Notes under the pieces: model-generated
The model's database searches: none
The model's input: the letters and a program-made list of their open reading frames with translations, nothing else
Told to the model about the DNA's origin: nothing
Position numbers and translations under genes: made by a program
In this document: in pieces, positions 1 to 5,371 of the stretch
Numbering within the stretch: the stretch's first letter is position 1
How the letters are laid out: every line of letters starts with the position of its first letter
NCBI GenBank assembly: GCA_900545505.1
Contig: UQZC01000112.1
Span: 1 to 5,371, forward strand
Source: an uncultured Collinsella sp.
GTDB taxonomy: Bacteria > Actinomycetota > Coriobacteriia > Coriobacteriales > Coriobacteriaceae
DNA: 5,371 nt
Direction of reading: 5' to 3'

Positions 1-1193
1 CCAGCCATATCGCTCTTGTTGGCGAAGGCCTGCGTGGGCACGTCGGCGTCATCGCAAATGGCTTGGAACACCGCGCGGCTAAAGGCATCGGTGCAATAGT
101 GCTGGTTGGCTGCCTCCTTGATGACGATGCCACCGTTGAGCACCACCTGGTTGCGGGCATCGCACTTCTCGGCGTGGTTGGGGTGCACGGCATGTGCATT
201 GTCGCAGCTCACGAGCATCGAGGCAGCAAGCGCACGGTGGTACGATTCGTCGTCAAAGCCCAGCGAGCCGTTAATGCGGCGCAGTGCATCGGCCAAGAAC
301 GTCGACATGGCGCCCTGCTTGGTCTCGGAGCCAACCTCCTCGTTATCAAAGCAGCAAAAGACCGAAACGTCGTGCGCATTCTCGGCACCCAAAAATGCCT
401 GCAGCGAGGTGTAGGCGCAGGCCAGGTCGTCGAGCTTGGGCGTCGAGATAAACTCGTCGGCCCAGCCCCAAATGCGCGCATCCTGGCGGTTGACCAGAAA
501 CAGATCGCGGCCCAAAATTTGCTCGGGCTCAACATCCAGCTCGTCGGCGATCAGGGCGTCAAAGTCGCCCTGCTTAAGGTCACCGGCGCTGATGAGCGGA
601 CACAGGTCAACGGCTCGGTTGGGAGCAAAGCTCTCGTTAACGCCACGGTTCATGTGGATGGCAAGGCTCGGGATGATGGCGACTTCGCGCTCGGTAGCGA
701 GCAAACGACTCTCGATACGGTCGCCCTCGCGTACCAGCACGCGGCCCGCGAGTGCCAACGGACGGTCGAACCAGGTGTAGTCGATCATGCCGCCGTAGGC
801 CTCGGTGTTCAGGCGCAGCGTCTCGCCCGCGCCGTCGAGCTCGGGCACGGCCTTAACCTTAAACGTCGGCGAGTCGCTGTGCGACGCCGTCAGCTGAAAA
901 TGGTAGTCGCCGGCAACGCCGTCCTCGCCCCACGTCGCGGCCAGGTCCTCGCCCACCTTAAAGGCAACAACGCTCGAGGTGTTGCGCTGCGTGTAATAAC
1001 GCCCGCCCGGCTCGATGTCCCACGCCGCATTCTCGGGCAGGTAGGTAAAGCCTGCCTCGTCGAGCTCGGCCATAATGGTCGCCGCCGTATGGAACATGCT
1101 GGGGCATGCCTCGATAAAGTCGATAAGGTCGTTGGCGGCCTCGATATCATCGGCCGTCACATGCGCGCGCTCGGGCGTTTCCTGATCCGTCAT
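1..1193 (-). CDS. apeB: M18-family zinc aminopeptidase (aspartyl aminopeptidase type), C-terminus cut by window edge
   Basis: This is a cytosolic metallo-aminopeptidase that removes N-terminal residues, typically acidic ones, from peptides; family members use two metal ions and form large tetrahedral assemblies. The window shows 397 codons, and family members are usually around 430 residues, so roughly the last 30-45 are missing. Family landmarks are in order: TASHSDSPTFKVK with His105 as metal ligand, PKLDDLACAY with Asp255, FDNEEVGSET with catalytic Glu285 and ligand Glu286, and SCDNAHAVHPN with Asp331. The fragment ends in NKSDMA, the beginning of the SDMxxGSTIGP block; the last metal-binding His would lie beyond the edge. 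The ATG at 1193-1191 is chosen because AAAGGGGAG sits just upstream and the conserved N-terminal helix follows (DLIDFIEACPSMFHT). It is divergent from the amide hydrolase gene. The family assignment is firm; the exact substrate preference is inferred. Confidence 0.93.
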   Translation of the reverse strand, partial: MTDQETPERAHVTADDIEAANDLIDFIEACPSMFHTAATIMAELDEAGFTYLPENAAWDIEPGGRYYTQRNTSSVVAFKVGEDLAATWGEDGVAGDYHFQLTASHSDSPTFKVKAVPELDGAGETLRLNTEAYGGMIDYTWFDRPLALAGRVLVREGDRIESRLLATEREVAIIPSLAIHMNRGVNESFAPNRAVDLCPLISAGDLKQGDFDALIADELDVEPEQILGRDLFLVNRQDARIWGWADEFISTPKLDDLACAYTSLQAFLGAENAHDVSVFCCFDNEEVGSETKQGAMSTFLADALRRINGSLGFDDESYHRALAASMLVSCDNAHAVHPNHAEKCDARNQVVLNGGIVIKEAANQHYCTDAFSRAVFQAICDDADVPTQAFANKSDMA

Positions 1194-1227
1194 GCTCTCC
1201 CCTTTCGCTGGGTTGATGGTCCCTTCC

Positions 1228-1233
1228 AGCATA
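1228..1233 (-). promoter_or_regulatory. possible -10 element for the M18 aminopeptidase
   Basis: On the minus strand the hexamer TATGCT, preceded by GGGG, lies about 35 bases before the start codon, which would give a short leader of about 28 nt. I find no convincing -35 hexamer at the right distance, so this is a weak candidate. The 161-base divergent gap must hold promoters for both flanking genes, but no other good match was seen. Confidence 0.22.
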
Positions 1234-1354
1234 CCCCGCCGCGCCAGCGCCGCACTCTTCATTCCGTGTTTAATCCCGCGCCGCTCGCCAAGTTGAGCCA
1301 TCATGCCCACGCTCCTTTTGCGACAATTACGCTAACAGGACGAGAGGAGCCGTC

Positions 1355-2440
1355 ATGAAGCCACGTAACATTGCCATCGCCTGCGGTGTCGCGGGAGTCG
1401 CCGTCGGCCTTGCCGCTGCCACCGGTATCGTTTATCACAAGCAAATCAAGTCCGCCGCGTCGCTCAAACGCTTGACCGGCTACGCGGATGGCTATGACCT
1501 GTACGCAATCGACATCGCCTACGACTACGATCTTGATCGCATCATCGCCGCTGGCGTGCGCGACGACCAGGCCTACATCGATGCCGTGGTGGCGCAGGTG
1601 CTGCCCGGTGTGCCGGTACATGTCCAGGCGCCCCAGTTTGCCTGCAGCGCTTTTGTCGCCGTAGATGCCGAAGGCCGCGTGCGCACCGGTCGCAATTACG
1701 ACTTTAAGGACGACACCTCGGCGCTGCTGGTGCGCAATCACCCACGCGACGGCTATGCCTCCATCGGGTTTGCCGCCCTTAACAACCTGGGCGATAACAC
1801 TCCGCTTGACTCCGTCGGCGGACGCGCCGCCGCACTCATGGGCCCGTTTGCCCAGCTCGACGGTGTTAACGAATGCGGCGTGTCCATTGCCGTACTCACC
1901 CTGGATTCCCAGCCCTGTGACCAGGACACGCAACGCCCCGTCATCAATACCTCGCTCGCCATCCGTCTGGTGCTCGACCGTGCCGCCACCACGCAAGAAG
2001 CTGTCGACCTGCTTTCCGCCTACGACATGCACGCCATGGCAGGACGCGATTACCACTTCTTTATCAACGACGCCGCCGGTGACGCGCGCGTAGTAGAGTG
2101 GGATCCGCGCGATCCGGACCGTGCTTTCAAAGCGACTCCTGTACGCCAGGTTACGAACTTCTACGCCTGCTATGGCGACGAAGTGCTGCCCAACCAAAAG
2201 AATGGCGAGCTGGGCCATGGTAAAGAGCGCGCCGTCGCAATCGCCGATGTCCTTGACGCCCATGTCGGTGCCCAGGACGAAACGATTGTCTGGAAAGCCC
2301 TGCGTGCCGCAGCGCAAGAACCCAATCCGGAAGACATCACCAGCAATACGCAATGGTCGGTCGTCTTTGACAATACCGAACCCGCCGCCGCCATTACGCT
2401 GCGCCGCCACTGGGGCGACGTCGACGCCTTCGCACTGTAA
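1355..2440 (+). CDS. Membrane-anchored linear amide C-N hydrolase (Ntn hydrolase, choloylglycine hydrolase / acid ceramidase-NAAA-like)
   Basis: The 361-residue protein is predicted to hydrolyse a non-peptide amide bond using an N-terminal cysteine nucleophile. Residues about 5-27 form one hydrophobic helix after a basic start (MKPRN), which suggests a signal anchor with the enzyme outside the membrane. The core begins FACSAFVAVD..GRNYDF: Cys97 is the likely nucleophile, Arg113 lies 16 residues on and Asp116 19 residues on. These are the spacings of Cys2/Arg18/Asp21 in bile salt hydrolases and also, as I recall them, of human NAAA. Other candidate active-site residues are Asn172-Glu173 (DGVNECGVS), Asn268 (VTNFYACYG) and Arg292. 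Cys97 is internal, so activity would require cleavage before it, leaving a chain of about 96 residues as in NAAA and acid ceramidase. GAGAGGAG at 1342-1349 supports the ATG. The substrate (bile salt, N-acyl amino acid, fatty amide, beta-lactam) cannot be read from sequence. It appears monocistronic: 140 bases separate it from pfkA and no clear terminator follows. Confidence 0.85.
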   Translation: MKPRNIAIACGVAGVAVGLAAATGIVYHKQIKSAASLKRLTGYADGYDLYAIDIAYDYDLDRIIAAGVRDDQAYIDAVVAQVLPGVPVHVQAPQFACSAFVAVDAEGRVRTGRNYDFKDDTSALLVRNHPRDGYASIGFAALNNLGDNTPLDSVGGRAAALMGPFAQLDGVNECGVSIAVLTLDSQPCDQDTQRPVINTSLAIRLVLDRAATTQEAVDLLSAYDMHAMAGRDYHFFINDAAGDARVVEWDPRDPDRAFKATPVRQVTNFYACYGDEVLPNQKNGELGHGKERAVAIADVLDAHVGAQDETIVWKALRAAAQEPNPEDITSNTQWSVVFDNTEPAAAITLRRHWGDVDAFAL

Positions 2441-2495
2441 GGACCCAGGCTCGTCGACCTTACGCTCGCCTGACGTTGCTTACATTTCCATACGC

Positions 2496-2524
2496 TTGAG
2501 CTAACATGTTTACCCCCGTATCAA
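2496..2524 (+). promoter_or_regulatory. candidate sigma70-type promoter of the phosphofructokinase gene
   Basis: TTGAGC (2496-2501) and TATCAA (2519-2524) are separated by 17 bases, a good vegetative promoter spacing with moderate matches to both hexamers. Transcription would start near 2531 and give a leader of about 50 nt. The left arm of a perfect 10-base dyad falls in the spacer, and the right arm falls just after the predicted start point. This is inferred from sequence only. Confidence 0.4.
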
Positions 2525-2557
2525 CAGTGTGCGGGGGGTAAACTTATGCGCATGTTA
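2502..2557. promoter_or_regulatory. perfect dyad (operator or leader hairpin) upstream of pfkA
   Basis: GTTTACCCCC (2508-2517) and GGGGGTAAAC (2534-2543) are perfect inverted copies separated by 16 bases. A second, outer inverted pair, TAACATG (2502-2508) and CATGTTA (2551-2557), is centred a few bases away, so the whole block is dyad-like. It overlaps the candidate promoter and ends about 23 bases before the start codon. It could be a repressor operator, since it brackets the -10 region, or an RNA hairpin in the leader if transcription starts further upstream. It has no T-run after it and is not a terminator for the preceding gene. I do not recognise the regulator. Confidence 0.55.
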
Positions 2558-2580
2558 TAACTTGCCCGGAAGGATTCATC

Positions 2581-3660
2581 ATGCTCAGGATCGGTCTTCT
2601 TACCAGTGGCGGCGACTGCCAGGCGCTCAACGCCACCATGCGCGGCATCGTCAAAACGCTTATGACCAATAGCGAAGAGCCTATCGAGATTTATGGCTTT
2701 GAGGACGGCTATCAGGGCCTTATCTACAGCAGGTTCCGCGTCATGACGCCCGCCGATTTTAGCGGCATCCTCACCCGCGGCGGCACCATCCTGGGCACGA
2801 GCCGCACACCGTTCAAGCGTCTGGATACCCCCGAGGCCGATGGTGTCGAGAAGGTGCCGGCGATGGTCCACACCTATCATAAGCTGCAGCTCGACTGCCT
2901 GTTTATGCTGGGCGGTAACGGCTCCACCAAGACCGCCAACCGCCTGCGCGAAGAGGGCCTCAACGTTATCGCGCTGCCCAAGACCATCGATAACGACACC
3001 TGGGGCACCGAGCTGACGTTTGGCTTTACGAGCGCCATCGACGTCGCCACCAAGTGCATCGACGACATCCACACTACCGCCTCGAGCCACGGCCGCGTGT
3101 TTGTCATCGAGATCATGGGCCACAAGGTTGGCTGGATCCCGCTGTATGCCGGCGTCGCGGGCGGCGCGGACGTCATCCTGATTCCCGAGATCCCCTACGA
3201 CATGGACAACGTCATCAAGACCATCGAGCATCGCATGGAAACCGGCAGCCGCTTTACCATCGTGGCCGTCGCCGAGGGCGCCATCTCCAAGGAGGACGCG
3301 GCGCTGTCCAAGAAGGAGTACAAGAAGAAGCTCGCCGAGCGCACGAGCCCGTCGATCGTCTACGACATCGCCAAGGAGATCGAGGCCAAGACTGGTCGCG
3401 AGACCCGCGTCGCCATCCCCGGCCACACGCAGCGCGGCGGTCAGCCCGACGCCCAGGACCGCATCTTTGCGACCCAGTGCGGCGTCGAGGCAGCGCTCGG
3501 CTGCCTGCGCGGCGAGTTTGGCTATATGATTGCCCTGCGTGATGGCAAGATGTGCCACATGCCGCTCGAGGAGATCGCCGGCAAGCTCAAGTTTGTCGAT
3601 CCCCAGAGCGATCTGGTGCGCGAGGCCAAGGCGTTGGGCATCAGCTTCGGCGACGAATAG
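2581..3660 (+). CDS. pfkA: 6-phosphofructokinase (probably ATP-dependent, PPi-PFK-like/group III branch)
   Basis: The enzyme phosphorylates fructose 6-phosphate to fructose 1,6-bisphosphate in cytosolic glycolysis. The 359-residue protein shows the PFK blocks in order: TSGGDCQALN (8-17, nucleotide loop), GTSRTP with Arg75, LGGNGS (110-115), PKTIDND with the catalytic Asp137, SSHGRVFVIEIMGH (169-181) with Arg172, VAEGA with Glu232, and ETRVAIPGHTQRGG with Arg276, His282 and Arg285 for the sugar phosphate. At the donor-specificity sites (E. coli 104 and 124) it has Gly114 and Lys134. Classical ATP enzymes have Gly/Gly and PPi enzymes Asp/Lys. The Gly/Lys pair resembles PPi-like lineages that use ATP, so ATP is the likelier donor. 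Two further departures from E. coli are Asn113 in place of the metal-linked Asp103 and His181 in place of Arg171. GGAAGG at 2568-2573 supports the ATG. Expression probably depends on the dyad just upstream, and a long hairpin ends the gene. Confidence 0.94.
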   Translation: MLRIGLLTSGGDCQALNATMRGIVKTLMTNSEEPIEIYGFEDGYQGLIYSRFRVMTPADFSGILTRGGTILGTSRTPFKRLDTPEADGVEKVPAMVHTYHKLQLDCLFMLGGNGSTKTANRLREEGLNVIALPKTIDNDTWGTELTFGFTSAIDVATKCIDDIHTTASSHGRVFVIEIMGHKVGWIPLYAGVAGGADVILIPEIPYDMDNVIKTIEHRMETGSRFTIVAVAEGAISKEDAALSKKEYKKKLAERTSPSIVYDIAKEIEAKTGRETRVAIPGHTQRGGQPDAQDRIFATQCGVEAALGCLRGEFGYMIALRDGKMCHMPLEEIAGKLKFVDPQSDLVREAKALGISFGDE

Positions 3661-3703
3661 CCTCGGCTGTAACCGCCCCCATCGGAGGCCGAGGCTATTC
3701 GTC
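3652..3703 (+). terminator. intrinsic terminator of pfkA, stem includes the stop codon
   Basis: GACGAATAGCCTCGGC (3652-3667) and GCCGAGGCTATTCGTC (3688-3703) form a perfect 16-bp stem around a 20-nt loop, followed by TTCTT. The left arm contains the last two sense codons and the TAG stop, so a terminating ribosome would cover half of the stem. The T-run is weak, but stem length and position make termination, or protection of the mRNA 3' end, the best explanation. Confidence 0.75.
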
Positions 3704-3726
3704 TTCTTGCTACGGGTGCCTGGGGT

Positions 3727-3819
3727 AGGATGCGGCGTGCATTTTTGGGAGTATTCAGCAGCCGAGGGTGCCTGCATACTGGATTTTGGGCGAAAAGCAG
3801 GCACCATGGGCCGCATCCT
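3727..3819. repeat. nested long-range inverted repeat
   Basis: AGGATGCGGC (3727-3736) pairs perfectly with GCCGCATCCT (3810-3819). Inside it, GGTGCCTGC (3767-3775) pairs perfectly with GCAGGCACC (3797-3805). The two right arms are only four bases apart, while the left arms are 30 bases apart. This would fold into a two-stage hairpin with a side bulge holding one copy of the 23-nt repeat. On the plus strand an A-run rather than a T-run follows, so it is not an ordinary terminator for either neighbour. Confidence 0.6.
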
Positions 3820-3938
3820 GTAAAAAAACGAGCGGCTCTAGAGGCGTTGGGACTCAGAATCGGGGCTTTCAGCGCAGTTTTGCACCCCCGCCCCCGCGCC
3901 CGCGGACCCCGAGACGCTGAATACTCCGGAATTTGCAC
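3737..3938. repeat. 23-nt element in two inverted copies
   Basis: One copy reads on the plus strand at 3737-3759 and the other on the minus strand at 3938-3916. Both start GTGCA and end GGAGTATTCAGC; 19 of 23 positions agree, and the last 12 are identical. Just outside the copies are GC-rich bases that also partly match. The pair brackets a palindrome, CTCTAGAG, near its midpoint. This is the layout of a palindromic intergenic repeat or a small non-autonomous element, but no target-site duplication was identified. Confidence 0.6.
3885..3910 (-). other. G-quadruplex-forming motif on the minus strand
   Basis: Read on the minus strand, four G-runs of 4, 3, 5 and 5 are separated by spacers of 5, 3 and 1 bases, which meets the canonical rule of four runs of at least three G with loops of 1-7. 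The plus strand is the complementary C-rich tract. It lies between convergent genes, beside the minus-strand copy of the 23-nt repeat. Structure formation is inferred from the pattern only. Confidence 0.5.
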
Positions 3939-3970
3939 GGCGCCCCCTGGGGTACCTGTGGGCAAAAAGC

Positions 3971-4007
3971 AACCGCCCCGTCAAAGTATGCATTTGGCGG
4001 GGCGGTT
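3971..4007 (-). terminator. intrinsic terminator of the ABC permease gene, probably bidirectional
   Basis: AACCGCCCCG (3971-3980) and CGGGGCGGTT (3998-4007) form a perfect 10-bp GC-rich stem. It extends through one T-G pair and CAAA/TTTG to 15 pairs around a 7-nt loop (3986-3992). On the minus strand the stem is followed by GCTTTTTGC, a proper T-run, about 60 bases after the permease stop codon. On the plus strand a shorter TTTAT follows, so it may also block any read-through from pfkA. Confidence 0.8.
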
Positions 4008-4068
4008 TATGCAAAAATGCTGCTGCGGGCGCGTCGGCAGCTCGCTAGAACTTGAATCCCAGGACAGG

Positions 4069-5371
4069 TTACTCGGCGCTCTTGAGGGCGCCGACCATGT
4101 CGATCTTGTTGAGCGTTCGGTTGGTGGCGAGGTTGACGATAAACGTAAAGCCGAAGGAAAGCACTACGGCAAGCACGTAGCTCAGCGGCTCGACTTCGAC
4201 GTCAAAGTACAGCGACGGCATCTGCAGGATGTACGTAAAGCTCTCGGCAAGCAGGCCACCCAGCGGCACGCCCAGTGCGGTGCCAATCGCCGTGAGGATC
4301 AACGTCTCCTTGTTGACGTAGTGGTGCACCTCGCCACGGCGGAAGCCCAGCACCTTGATGGTCGCCAGCTCGCGCTCGCGCTCGGAGATATTCGTGTTGG
4401 ACAGCGTAAACACCACCACAAACGACAGGCACGCCGCCATAAAGGTCACGAGCACCACGACGGAATTGATGATAGTAAAGTTCGCCTCATAGTTTTCCCA
4501 ATGTTCGGCCGTGCTCGAGATGGTGAGCCAACCGTCGCTTTTAAGCTTCTTGCTAAACGCAATCTGGTCAGAAGATGAACCCTTAAGCAGCACAAAGATG
4601 CCGTTAAGACGCGCGCTTCGGCCGAACGCGCGCTCATAGGTGCCCTGCGTCATATAGAGCGTGTTGCCCAAATAGTTGAGCGAGATGTCGCTGACTTTGA
4701 CCTTGGCGACGTTGAGCGACGAATCCTGGACCTGCGCCGTGTCGCCCGGCTGAATCCCAAGAACCAGCTGTGAACTCTTGCTCAGATACACGTCTCCGTC
4801 ACGCAAAGACAGTGGCTCTTTGGACTCATCCTCGAGACGCGCGTAGTCGTCCAGGTCGTTCGTGCGGTCATCGGGCACCACGATCAGCTGCACGGTCTCG
4901 CTCTTGCCGCCAAATGTAAAGGTGACGTTGTCGGTCATAATCGGCAGCGTCGAAGTCACGGTCACGTCGGAATCCTTGGCTGCGCTTCGCTCATCCAATG
5001 CCGCGCACGTCTGCGAAAAACCGTCGGGATTGGCAACCGCCAGCAGGTCATAGCGCGTGATATGCCCGTACTGCTTGGGCGAAAGCGCCACCGACGTATC
5101 GCGGATGCCCATGCCGCAAATCACAAGCGCCGTACAGCCCGCGATGCCAAAGATGGTCATAAAGGCGCGCTTTTTGTAACGGAATAGGTTGCGTGCAGCG
5201 ACCTTGTTCAAAAAGCCCATGCGGCGCCAGATAAAGCCGATGCGCTCGAGCAAGATGCGCGAGCCAGCGCGCGGGGCCTTGGGACGCATAAGCGAGGCCG
5301 GGGTCTCGGCCATCTCGTGGCGGCAGGCGATAATCGTGGCGCCCACCACGCCCACGGCAAACAGCGCCACC
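4069..5371 (-). CDS. FtsX/MacB-type ABC transporter permease, C-terminal part (5' end outside window)
   Basis: This is the membrane subunit of a type VII (MacB-like) ABC transporter, which works with a separate ATPase and often transmits force or moves lipids or peptides rather than carrying small solutes. About 433 residues are visible. The frame is open to the right edge; the GTG near 5370 is internal valine, not a start. The fragment opens in the last helix of a first FtsX domain, followed by a basic linker (ASLMRPKAPRAGSRIL, about 25-40). Then come a helix at 68-88, an extracellular domain of roughly 90-295, and three helices near 300-324, 356-377 and 395-416. NISERERELATIKVLGFRRGEV (about 327-348) is the FtsX-family coupling segment that contacts the ATPase. 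The duplicated FtsX layout suggests a full protein much longer than this fragment. Upstream neighbours, probably including the ATPase, are not visible. The substrate is unknown. Confidence 0.9.
   Translation of the reverse strand, partial: VALFAVGVVGATIIACRHEMAETPASLMRPKAPRAGSRILLERIGFIWRRMGFLNKVAARNLFRYKKRAFMTIFGIAGCTALVICGMGIRDTSVALSPKQYGHITRYDLLAVANPDGFSQTCAALDERSAAKDSDVTVTSTLPIMTDNVTFTFGGKSETVQLIVVPDDRTNDLDDYARLEDESKEPLSLRDGDVYLSKSSQLVLGIQPGDTAQVQDSSLNVAKVKVSDISLNYLGNTLYMTQGTYERAFGRSARLNGIFVLLKGSSSDQIAFSKKLKSDGWLTISSTAEHWENYEANFTIINSVVVLVTFMAACLSFVVVFTLSNTNISERERELATIKVLGFRRGEVHHYVNKETLILTAIGTALGVPLGGLLAESFTYILQMPSLYFDVEVEPLSYVLAVVLSFGFTFIVNLATNRTLNKIDMVGALKSAE

Larger units (their letters stand above)
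3704..3970. other. structured non-coding stretch between convergent genes
   Basis: This 267-base stretch lies between the pfkA terminator and the terminator of the ABC permease. Open frames crossing it have no recognisable protein motifs and are extensions or shadows of neighbouring genes. It contains several inverted repeats, a direct repeat of GGGTGCCTG (3714-3722 and 3766-3774), a run of seven A (3822-3828), the palindrome CTCTAGAG (3836-3843) and a C-rich tract. No convincing promoter was seen, so a transcribed small RNA is possible but unsupported. The composition and symmetry fit an intergenic repeat element. Confidence 0.6.

Noticed and set aside
63..1358. Long open frame on the plus strand opposite the M18 aminopeptidase
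   Set aside because: Its translation has no recognisable motifs and exactly shadows a gene with complete family landmarks. Long antisense frames are common in high-GC coding DNA.
1301..2410. Long minus-strand frame opposite the amide hydrolase
   Set aside because: It has no family motifs, and the opposite strand encodes a protein with a coherent anchor and active site.
2437..2463. GTAAGG/CCTTAC inverted repeat at the end of the amide hydrolase gene, considered as a terminator
   Set aside because: The stem is only six base pairs with a 15-base loop and no T-run follows, so termination cannot be claimed.
2521..3816. Long minus-strand frame opposite pfkA
   Set aside because: It is a shadow of an unmistakable phosphofructokinase; it also runs through the pfkA terminator and promoter dyad.
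4014..4042. GCTGC/GCAGC hairpin with a minus-strand T-run just before the main permease terminator
   Set aside because: The stem is about five base pairs with a long loop; the much stronger hairpin at 3971-4007 accounts for termination.
3730..4578. Plus-strand frame covering the convergent gap and the end of the permease
   Set aside because: The gap part is low in recognisable protein features and the rest mirrors the FtsX-type permease on the other strand. There is no good ribosome binding site at its start.
5368..5370. GTG near the right edge as a true start of the permease
   Set aside because: The sequence there reads as the middle of a membrane helix, with the usual inter-domain linker of two-FtsX-domain permeases following, so the gene continues past the edge.

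Overview
This 5.4 kb window is ordinary-looking high-GC bacterial chromosome. The protein types and sequence style suggest a gut Coriobacteriia actinobacterium such as Collinsella. That assignment rests on recalled resemblance of the proteins (group-III-like phosphofructokinase, large FtsX-type permease, linear-amide hydrolase) and on GC-rich codon choice; no marker gene is present to confirm it. There are no tRNA or rRNA genes, CRISPR arrays, insertion sequences or phage genes.

Layout from left to right. Positions 1-1193 (minus strand) carry an M18-family aminopeptidase whose C-terminal end lies outside the window. It is divergent from a plus-strand gene at 1355-2440, across a 161-base gap. 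The second gene encodes a membrane-anchored Ntn-type linear amide C-N hydrolase. Its Cys/Arg/Asp spacing matches bile salt hydrolases, and the long segment before the nucleophile recalls acid ceramidase and NAAA. Next comes a 140-base regulatory gap with a perfect dyad over a candidate promoter. After it, 2581-3660 (plus strand) encodes a 6-phosphofructokinase with unusual active-site residues. A long perfect hairpin that includes the stop codon closes this gene. Positions 4069-5371 (minus strand) hold the C-terminal part of an FtsX/MacB-type ABC transporter permease, which continues past the right edge.

The phosphofructokinase and permease genes converge on a gap of about 400 bases with no believable gene. 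This gap is rich in structure: a terminator at each side, a 23-nt element present twice in opposite orientation, a nested long-range hairpin, and a C-rich tract that is a canonical G-quadruplex motif on the minus strand. It looks like an intergenic repeat element or a structured RNA locus and is the least explained part of the window.

The genes do not form one operon. Each appears to be its own transcription unit, apart from the permease, which probably sits downstream of an ATPase gene outside the window. I see no clear new multi-gene system. The best leads are the membrane-anchored amidase, the dyad upstream of pfkA, and the structured convergent gap.
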